Assembly: GCA_028697255.1 (NCBI GenBank) | Contig: JAQVFM010000018.1 | Coordinates: 1-34,072, forward strand | DNA from: Oscillospiraceae bacterium | GTDB lineage: Bacteria > Bacillota > Clostridia > Oscillospirales > Acutalibacteraceae | Length of the DNA stretch: 34,072 nucleotides | Direction: 5' to 3' | Shown: positions 25,961 to 32,458 of the stretch, in pieces | Layout of the letters: each line of letters begins with the position of its first letter | Numbering within the stretch: the stretch's first letter is position 1 | Made by a program: the position numbers and the translations under genes | Notes under the pieces: model-generated | Seen by the model: only the letters and a program-made list of their open reading frames with translations | Databases searched by the model: none | Told to the model about the DNA's origin: nothing

Positions 25961-26035
25961 GGCAACTGGCTGCCATAGGTATTTCCCTTAGGCCCTTTAG
26001 CTTTGTGTCACTGTCTTTCAACAGCTTTACCAAGT
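25961..26035 (-). ncRNA. Cyclic di-GMP-I (GEMM-I) riboswitch aptamer
   Basis: Minus strand ACTTGGTAAAGCTGTTGAAAGACAGTGACACAAAGCTAAAGGGCCTAAGGGAAATACCTATGGCAGCCAGTTGCC has GEMM-I hallmarks: CUGU-UGAAAG-ACAG P1b, GACRCAAAGCY, GGGCCUAA, GGCAGCCAGUUGCC, and GGTAA/TTGCC outer helix. Confidence 0.93.
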
Positions 26036-26331
26036 AATATTAATAATGTATAATAATAGATATATAACAACTAAAATCTACTATATGGTACAGTTTACAA
26101 CATAACATTATATTTGTCAATACTTTCCTTAGATAATATGATAAATCTTTAAAATTTGTTAATATTGTAGCACTATTAGTTGTTTAGATTAATGTTTTCC
26201 ACAAAATTTCTTAAAGCCATTGCTTTTGAGTAGATTTTTCTGGTGTAAATTCATATATTGGAGACAAAATTGCGCTTCAATTCCAAAAATCAATTGTATT
26301 GCGTACATTTTTATGCTTTGGGAATAAGGGG

Positions 26332-26360
26332 TTTACAAGCGGGGAAAACTATGATAAAAT
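26332..26360 (+). promoter_or_regulatory. Sigma-A promoter for rpsO: TTTACA-N17-TAAAAT
   Basis: TTTACA 26332-26337, 17-nt spacer, TAAAAT 26355-26360; about 120 nt before rpsO ATG. Confidence 0.75.
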
Positions 26361-26384
26361 ATGTTGGCAAAATACAGTATTTTT

Positions 26385-26470
26385 CCACTACCCGGCCGTT
26401 GGAGTATGCCCGATTGTATTTGTACCGGGAATCACCGTTTCCCCGTGCTGGGTTTTGGGTAGAACAAAAG
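26385..26470 (+). ncRNA. Candidate structured rpsO (S15) leader
   Basis: Between promoter and rpsO: ACCCGGC/GCTGGGT 7-bp pairing, alternative CTACCC/GGGTAG, nested GGGAA/TTCCC; ends at SD. Identification as an S15 autoregulatory leader is inferred from position. Confidence 0.4.
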
Positions 26471-26481
26471 AGGTGAAAAAC

Positions 26482-26745
26482 ATGTTGCCGGAAGAAAAAA
26501 CTGCAATTATGCAGAAGTTCGCAACACACGAGGGCGATACAGGTTCTCCCGAGGTTCAAATTGCTATTCTCACAAAGAGAATCAATGATTTAACCGAGCA
26601 TCTTAAAGTGCACAAGAAGGACCATCATTCACGTCGCGGGTTGCTAAAAATGGTAGGTCATCGCCGCAATCTTTTGAATTATCTTATGAAAAAAGATGTC
26701 TTGCGGTATCGTGCTATTATCGAAAAGCTTGGCATTCGCAAATAG
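26482..26745 (+). CDS. rpsO: 30S ribosomal protein S15
   Basis: 87 aa, [70 protein letters not shown] gaggtg. The track's 26299 start is an over-extension. Confidence 0.98.
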   Translation: MLPEEKTAIMQKFATHEGDTGSPEVQIAILTKRINDLTEHLKVHKKDHHSRRGLLKMVGHRRNLLNYLMKKDVLRYRAIIEKLGIRK

Positions 26746-26755
26746 TACAATACGA

Positions 26756-26790
26756 AGGCAGGCGGGTATTAGCCCTCCTGCCTCTTCTCT
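26756..26790 (+). terminator. Hairpin after rpsO (terminator or processing stem)
   Basis: AGGCAGG-C-GGG-tattag-CCC-T-CCTGCCT followed by a modest pyrimidine tract. Confidence 0.6.
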
Positions 26791-26903
26791 TAATTGTATG
26801 CATTGCAAAGTGTATAAAAACGGGTCGGTGCGGGTTTAGCAGTGAAACGACGGTTTGGCGATTAACGGCAAATCGTGGTTTTATTGCTATAACTCTAAAT
26901 CGA

Positions 26904-26932
26904 CTCCGTAAGTAAAAAATTTGAAACGGAGG
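26904..26932 (+). promoter_or_regulatory. SD-sequestering hairpin in pnp leader
   Basis: CTCCGT (26904-26909) pairs with ACGGAG (26926-26931), covering most of SD GGAGG. Confidence 0.5.
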
Positions 26933-26939
26933 AACTTTA

Positions 26940-29108
26940 ATGTTTGAAAACTACAAAGTATTTGAGACAACTTTAGCTGGACGCCCGCTAATTGTGGAAA
27001 CCGGGAAGGTTGCCCAGCTTGCCAGCGGCTCATGTGTTGTTCGTTATGGCGATACTGTGGTGCTATGTACTGCTACAGCATCGGATAAGCCGCGTGAAGG
27101 CATCGACTTTTTTCCCCTTTCGGTGGATTATGAAGAAAAGCTTTATGCGGTGGGCAAGATTCCCGGCTCATTTCAAAGACGGGAAGGCCGTCCAAGTGAA
27201 AAGGCTATACTTGCTTCGCGCCTGATTGACCGTCCTATCCGTCCGTTATTTCCCAAGGATATGCGCAACGATGTTTCGATTGTTTGCACAGTTCTGAGTG
27301 TCGATCCCGATTGCCCTCCTGAAACAACTGCAATGATTGGTACTTCAATTGCACTATCAATATCTGACATTCCGTGGGACGGGCCAATATCCGGTGTTTC
27401 GGTCGGATTAATAGACGGCGAATATATAATCAATCCCACAGCCAAGCAGCAGGATGTTTCTGAAATGAATATCACCGTTGCTTCAACATCAGAGCTTGTG
27501 GCAATGATTGAGGCAAGTGCCAATGAAATTGACAACGAAACCATGTATAATGGAATTATGGCAGGACATGCCGCCAATACGGAAATCGTGAAATTCATTG
27601 AGGGAATTGCGGCTGAAATAGGAAAGCCGAAATTCTCGTTTGAATCAAATGAACCAGACCCCGAGATGTATGAGGCTATTATGCAATTTGCAATTGATAA
27701 GGTGCGATTTGCGCTTGACACCGATGACAAGCGCATTCGAGACGAGCGCCTTATTCCCGTATATAACGAGGTGCATGAGAAATTTGATGCAGTGTACCCC
27801 GATATGGGAGATAAAATTGACGAATGCCTATACAAGCTTCAAAAACACATCGTGCGGCGCTGGCTGCTTGATGAAGGCAAGCGTGTAGACGGCCGTAAAT
27901 TGGACGAGATTAGACCGCTCGCTTCTGAGGTTGGGCTGTTGCCGCGCGTTCACGGTTCGGGATTGTTTACTCGCGGGCAAACGCAGGTATTGACGATTGC
28001 AACACTGGGAACAAGCAGCGATGCGCAAGTTCTCGACGGCATTGACGATGAAGAGAGCAAACGGTATATGCACCATTATAATTTTCCGTCCTACTCGGTC
28101 GGGGAAACCCGACCATCACGAGGACCGGGACGCCGCGAAATCGGTCATGGTGCACTTGCCGAGCGCGCTCTGCTGCCCGTTATACCCTCAATTGAGGATT
28201 TTCCGTACACAATACGGCTTGTGTCTGAGGTTGTGTCGTCAAATGGTTCAACCTCCCAGGGCGCGATTTGCGGTTCAACGCTCGCCCTGATGGACGCAGG
28301 CGTGCCGATTAAAGCGCCTGTTGCAGGCATATCCTGTGGCCTTATTACAGAGGGCGACCGGTTTATAACCATGGTTGATATACAAGGACTTGAGGACTTT
28401 TTCGGGGATATGGACTTCAAGGTCGGCGGTACACATAATGGCATCACAGCTATACAGATGGATTTGAAAATACACGGTCTGACGCCCGAGATAATAAAGG
28501 AAGCGCTTGATAAAACTTATAAGGCACGCCTGTATATTCTTGATGAAATTATACTAAAAGCGATTCCTGCTCCGCGTGCCGAATTGTCGCCATATGCGCC
28601 TAAAATGCTTAACACTAAAATTGACATTGATAAAATCCGCGAGGTAATCGGCAAAGGCGGATCGGTTATTCAAAAAATTCAGAGCGAATGCAACTGCAAC
28701 ATTGATATCGAAGAGGACGGCAGTGTATTCATTTCTGCTTTGGATATAGGTGATGCTAAACGAGCATTGTCAATTGTCGAAACCATAGCTAAGGATCCCG
28801 AAATAGGTGCAATTTATAAGGGCCGCGTTACCCGAATAATGGCTTTCGGCGCCTTTGTGGAGATTGCACCGGGCAAGGAAGGTCTTGTGCACATCAGCCG
28901 CCTTGATATTAAAAGAGTCGAAAAGGTTGAGGATGTTGTGGCTGTCGGAGACGAAGTTATCGTAAAGGTAACTGAAATTGACGAGCAGGGTCGCCTTAAT
29001 CTGTCGCGTCGCGATGCCTTGATTGAGGTCGAGGGGCTTGTTCCCGAAAACAACGTATCAAATACGCACCGCACACCCCGGTATAATAATGGCGACCGTC
29101 GTCGATAA
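26940..29108 (+). CDS. pnp: Polyribonucleotide nucleotidyltransferase (PNPase)
   Basis: 722 aa, GDTVVLCTATASDKPREGIDFFPLSVDYEEKLYAVGKIPGSFQRREGRPSEKA..., KH (IREVIGKGGSVIQKI) and S1 (GAIYKGRVTRIMAFGAFVEIAPGKEGLVHIS) domains. Confidence 0.99.
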   Translation: MFENYKVFETTLAGRPLIVETGKVAQLASGSCVVRYGDTVVLCTATASDKPREGIDFFPLSVDYEEKLYAVGKIPGSFQRREGRPSEKAILASRLIDRPIRPLFPKDMRNDVSIVCTVLSVDPDCPPETTAMIGTSIALSISDIPWDGPISGVSVGLIDGEYIINPTAKQQDVSEMNITVASTSELVAMIEASANEIDNETMYNGIMAGHAANTEIVKFIEGIAAEIGKPKFSFESNEPDPEMYEAIMQFAIDKVRFALDTDDKRIRDERLIPVYNEVHEKFDAVYPDMGDKIDECLYKLQKHIVRRWLLDEGKRVDGRKLDEIRPLASEVGLLPRVHGSGLFTRGQTQVLTIATLGTSSDAQVLDGIDDEESKRYMHHYNFPSYSVGETRPSRGPGRREIGHGALAERALLPVIPSIEDFPYTIRLVSEVVSSNGSTSQGAICGSTLALMDAGVPIKAPVAGISCGLITEGDRFITMVDIQGLEDFFGDMDFKVGGTHNGITAIQMDLKIHGLTPEIIKEALDKTYKARLYILDEIILKAIPAPRAELSPYAPKMLNTKIDIDKIREVIGKGGSVIQKIQSECNCNIDIEEDGSVFISALDIGDAKRALSIVETIAKDPEIGAIYKGRVTRIMAFGAFVEIAPGKEGLVHISRLDIKRVEKVEDVVAVGDEVIVKVTEIDEQGRLNLSRRDALIEVEGLVPENNVSNTHRTPRYNNGDRRR

Positions 29109-29138
29109 AAATTATGTAAAACAGGGAAGTGCATTTCG

Positions 29139-30221
29139 ATGAAACTGTCACCGTCACAAATAACCATACAAAAATCGACAAACCCAAAGCCCAAGCCATC
29201 GGATACATCCAAGCTGGGCTTTGGAAAGTATTATACCGACCATATGTTTATTATGAATTATGACAAGGAGCAAGGATGGCACAATCCAAGAATAGTGCCG
29301 TATGGCCCGCTCTCACTTGACCCGGCGGCAATGTGTCTGCATTACGGGCAGGAGGTTTTTGAAGGGCTTAAGGCTTATCGCACAAGTCAAGGAGAGGTTG
29401 TGCTATTCCGCCCCGACAAGAATATGGCGCGCCTTAATCTTTCAAATGAACGTCTTTGTATTCCGAAGATTGACGAAAAATTAGCTGTAGAGGCAACTAA
29501 GCTGCTTGTAGCAACAGACAAGGACTGGATCCCAAACGGTGAAGGGACATCGCTGTATATTCGGCCTTTTATCATCGCTGTGGAGCCGCATATAGGCGTT
29601 CAGCCTGCTGAGGAGCTTTTGTTTATAATTATTATGTCGCCCGTGGGCGCATATTATCCCGAGGGCATAAATCCTGTCAAAATATATGTCGAACGCAATT
29701 ATGTTCGCGCAGTAAGGGGTGGCACTGGTTTTGTTAAAACAGCCGCTAACTACGCAGCCTCGCTAAAGGCTCAGCATGAAGCTGACAAGCAAGGCTTTAC
29801 TCAGGTGCTTTGGCTTGATGGTGTTGAACGCAAATACATAGAAGAAGTAGGCACTATGAATGTCTTTTTCAAAATCAAAGGCGAAATCATTACACCGGCA
29901 CTTCAAGGCAGCATACTTGGCGGGATAACGCGTTTATCATGTATAGAGCTTTTACGTTCATGGGGCTATACCGTCAATGAGCGCCCGCTAACTTTAGACG
30001 AGGTGGAGCAAGCCGCTTCTAAAGGAACGCTTGAGGAGGCTTTCGGTACAGGAACAGCAGCCGTAATTTCACCTATCGGCGAGCTTAAAGTGGATAATAA
30101 ACACATTATCATCAATAATAATCAAATAGGTAAGGTTGCCCATCGCCTTTATGATACATTGACGGGTATACAATACGGTCGTTTGCCCGATGAATTCGGA
30201 TGGATTATGAATGTTGATTAA
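29139..30221 (+). CDS. ilvE: Branched-chain amino acid aminotransferase
   Basis: 360 aa, LHYGQEVFEGLKAYRT, GGTGFVKTAANYAASLKAQHEA, WLDGVERKYIEEVGTMNVFFKI. Confidence 0.96.
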   Translation: MKLSPSQITIQKSTNPKPKPSDTSKLGFGKYYTDHMFIMNYDKEQGWHNPRIVPYGPLSLDPAAMCLHYGQEVFEGLKAYRTSQGEVVLFRPDKNMARLNLSNERLCIPKIDEKLAVEATKLLVATDKDWIPNGEGTSLYIRPFIIAVEPHIGVQPAEELLFIIIMSPVGAYYPEGINPVKIYVERNYVRAVRGGTGFVKTAANYAASLKAQHEADKQGFTQVLWLDGVERKYIEEVGTMNVFFKIKGEIITPALQGSILGGITRLSCIELLRSWGYTVNERPLTLDEVEQAASKGTLEEAFGTGTAAVISPIGELKVDNKHIIINNNQIGKVAHRLYDTLTGIQYGRLPDEFGWIMNVD

Positions 30222-30281
30222 ATGTTTCGAGTGGCTGTATGTGCTGCATATATAGCCAAGAACCTTGATGCTTTGCAATAT

Positions 30282-30310
30282 AAAAGACGGCCGGCGGGGC
30301 CGTCTTTTTG
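30282..30310 (+). terminator. Intrinsic terminator after ilvE
   Basis: AAAAGACGGCC-ggcgg-GGCCGTCTTTTT. Confidence 0.92.
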
Positions 30311-30481
30311 CCTGTCTTTTAAATTAGATAAAAATAATGCTATACTTAATATTTGATTAAAAGATTGATAAAATTTTTGATGATTTTTTATGTTTGGCAA
30401 AGAGGAGCACAAAGCATGGCGCAAAAAAGACCGGAAAGATATTTAGTTTTTAGTCGAATATTAGTATAAGGGGGAATTAAT

Positions 30482-31450
30482 TTGCCGGCACCGGTTACAC
30501 ATTACCAATTTGCACTGCGTGTGATGTCATATTTAAAAAAATACGGCGTTAGAGTGCCCGATCAAAGCATGGCTTTGATCGGAGCGCAGGGACCGGATAT
30601 TTTCTTTTTTCATCGCATTTTCCCCTGGGAGCGTGGTGCCAGTCATGCCGTTGTTGGCAGTAAGTTGCACAGGTCAAGCCCTGCACTTATTTTTGAGGGT
30701 TTTCGGGACATTTTAAACAACACGGACTCTGATTATGATGCAGTACTCAGCTATATTCAGGGCATGTTTTGCCACTATGCGCTTGATAGGGTTGCACATC
30801 CCTATATATATTGGGCACAAAACAAGCTCGCACAGAACGACCCCACTTACGGCATTAACGGCCACCAATATCATTTTAGAATTGAAAGCGCGCTTGATAC
30901 AATTATATTGCGTCGCGAAACAGGCCGCCTTATAAGCAGCTTAAATCTTATTGACATACTGCCGGGTGACGGAAATTCTCGCTATGCTGTTGTCGGGATG
31001 ATTTATCACAAGCTGCTTTTAAAACTCTTTGGCCTTGATGTGTCATCCGAGCTTCTTGCGCTTGCCCCCAAAGATATGCGGCATGCACTATTTTTTATGA
31101 ATGATCGTGCAATGCTGCGACAAAAACTAATATTTCGCCCTATCGAAAAGCTTATACGCCGTGGTCATTTTATTACTTCTCTTCTCAGACCTCACGATAC
31201 AAATGATTGGGATTATGCTAATATATCCAATGCAACGTGGGTCAACCCATATGATGAAAAACATACAAGCACCGACAGTTTTTTTGATTTATACAATCTG
31301 GCGGTAAAAGAGGCACTTGATATGATTTCGGATTTTATCTGCGCATTGCCGGACGGTAAGTCAATGCAGGAAATAACGCAGGACCGAGGTTTTGCAACCG
31401 ATTTGCCCGGCATATACGTCGGACAGGCTAATACATTTCCCCGTGACTGA
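30482..31450 (+). CDS. Zinc-dependent phospholipase C-like protein
   Basis: 322 aa, PVTHYQFALRVM...LIGAQGPDIFFFHR...YIQGMFCHYALDRVAHPYIYW with metal-ligand His/Asp pattern; TTG start with SD aggggga. Confidence 0.85.
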   Translation: MPAPVTHYQFALRVMSYLKKYGVRVPDQSMALIGAQGPDIFFFHRIFPWERGASHAVVGSKLHRSSPALIFEGFRDILNNTDSDYDAVLSYIQGMFCHYALDRVAHPYIYWAQNKLAQNDPTYGINGHQYHFRIESALDTIILRRETGRLISSLNLIDILPGDGNSRYAVVGMIYHKLLLKLFGLDVSSELLALAPKDMRHALFFMNDRAMLRQKLIFRPIEKLIRRGHFITSLLRPHDTNDWDYANISNATWVNPYDEKHTSTDSFFDLYNLAVKEALDMISDFICALPDGKSMQEITQDRGFATDLPGIYVGQANTFPRD

Positions 31451-31517
31451 TTGTTAAGTTTACTTTTATGCTTACTGAATAATATTGTTTGCGAAGTGCA
31501 CCGACGACCGCAGGTTG

Positions 31518-31538
31518 CCACTACAAGTGGTAGTTTTT
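31518..31538 (+). terminator. Short hairpin with T-run between the phospholipase-like gene and luxS
   Basis: CCACT-ACA-AGTGG-TAG-TTTTT. Confidence 0.45.
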
Positions 31539-31562
31539 ATCAAAAAGCACAACCTATCGTAG

Positions 31563-31581
31563 GGGTGAACTGTGTTCGCCC
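31563..31581. repeat. Intergenic palindrome GGGTGAAC-TGT-GTTCGCCC
   Basis: 8-bp stem (one G-T); same scaffold as the palindrome at 7671-7689. Confidence 0.55.
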
Positions 31582-31635
31582 GCAAATACGTATATTACGC
31601 AATCGTCTAATATTTTTAGAGTTGGAGGCATATAT

Positions 31636-32094
31636 ATGGAAAGAATAGCAAGTTTTGATATTGACCATTGCCGCCTTGAACCGGGGATGTATATATCAAG
31701 TATAAACGACGATATTGTAACTTATGACCTGCGTTTTGTGCGTCCGAATACGCCGCCGTTTCTCGAAAGCGGCGCCATTCACACAATTGAGCATTTGTTT
31801 GCCACTTATGTGCGAAACAGCAGGTTTAAAAATAATGTTGTGTATTTCGGCCCTATGGGCTGCCGCACCGGATTTTATTTTATACTGCGCTCGGTCTCTC
31901 ATGCAGACGCAATAGCACTTACAAAAGAAACGCTGTCGTTCATATCAGCATATGATGATGAAATTCCCGGGGTGTCAGCAACAGAGTGTGGAAATTACCT
32001 TGATCATGATTTAAAAACAGCCCGAGTACATGCATCCTACCTAAGGCATATATTGGAGAATTGGAATGAATCATTATTAAACTATAAAAGGTGA
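31636..32094 (+). CDS. luxS: S-ribosylhomocysteine lyase (autoinducer-2 synthase)
   Basis: 152 aa, SGAIHTIEHLFATYVRN (HxxEH), YFGPMGCRTGFYFIL, ECGNYLDHDL. Confidence 0.97.
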   Translation: MERIASFDIDHCRLEPGMYISSINDDIVTYDLRFVRPNTPPFLESGAIHTIEHLFATYVRNSRFKNNVVYFGPMGCRTGFYFILRSVSHADAIALTKETLSFISAYDDEIPGVSATECGNYLDHDLKTARVHASYLRHILENWNESLLNYKR

Positions 32095-32172
32095 TTTTTG
32101 TTTATTATGCCGTAAAACTTGAAGCGCCCCTGATACTATTTAATAGATTATTATGAACTTGGTGTCTAAGGG

Positions 32173-32200
32173 TTGCAATCCTGTTACTTTTGTGTATAAT
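32173..32200 (+). promoter_or_regulatory. Sigma-A promoter upstream of M23 peptidase: TTGCAA-N16-TATAAT
   Basis: TTGCAA 32173-32178, TATAAT 32195-32200. Confidence 0.7.
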
Positions 32201-32211
32201 AGAACTCAGGT

Positions 32212-32228
32212 TGTTACAAGTTTGTAAC
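32212..32228 (+). promoter_or_regulatory. Putative WalR (YycF) binding site TGTTAC-N5-TGTAAC
   Basis: Exact match to the TGTWAH-N5-TGTWAH consensus; also reads as inverted repeat GTTACAA-GT-TTGTAAC. Confidence 0.6.
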
Positions 32229-32237
32229 TATTTTGGT

Positions 32238-32287
32238 TCCCCGTTTAACAAATCGGTTTGTTTGTCTGGCTGATAATTAAACGGGGA
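32238..32287. repeat. 11-bp inverted repeat in the M23 peptidase leader
   Basis: TCCCCGTTTAA (32238-32248) and TTAAACGGGGA (32277-32287). Confidence 0.7.
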
Positions 32288-32458
32288 CTTAATTGTCAGG
32301 AAGTGGTGTACTTGCCCGATAACTGCAATCCAACTACAAAACGACCGGAACATATTAAGAGCCGGTCCATAAAAGACGTGCAAAATAGTATTCGGTGCAA
32401 TGTAACGGCAGCTTATCATATTTTTTATAGCATATGTTATTTAATCGGAGCGCAAACA

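Noticed and set aside
25845-26033. 62-aa minus-strand ORF overlapping the flgB leader
   Set aside because: It lies across the c-di-GMP-I aptamer and terminator; it is a chance ORF in a structured RNA.
26299-26481. N-terminal extension of rpsO in the ORF track ([11 protein letters not shown]...)
   Set aside because: S15 homology begins at [10 protein letters not shown] with a good SD; the promoter TTTACA-N17-TAAAAT lies inside the extension.
32230-32300. Possible ydaO (c-di-AMP) riboswitch suggested by AACGGGGACTTA and the downstream hydrolase
   Set aside because: The conserved ydaO core could not be identified by eye; only a generic inverted repeat is supported.
32258-32458. Upstream extension of the M23 peptidase ORF
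   Set aside because: Translation (MFVWLIIKRGLNCQEVVYLPDN...) looks non-coding, contains half of the 11-bp inverted repeat and is lacking a good SD; ATG 32459 gives a natural Arg-rich plus TM N-terminus.
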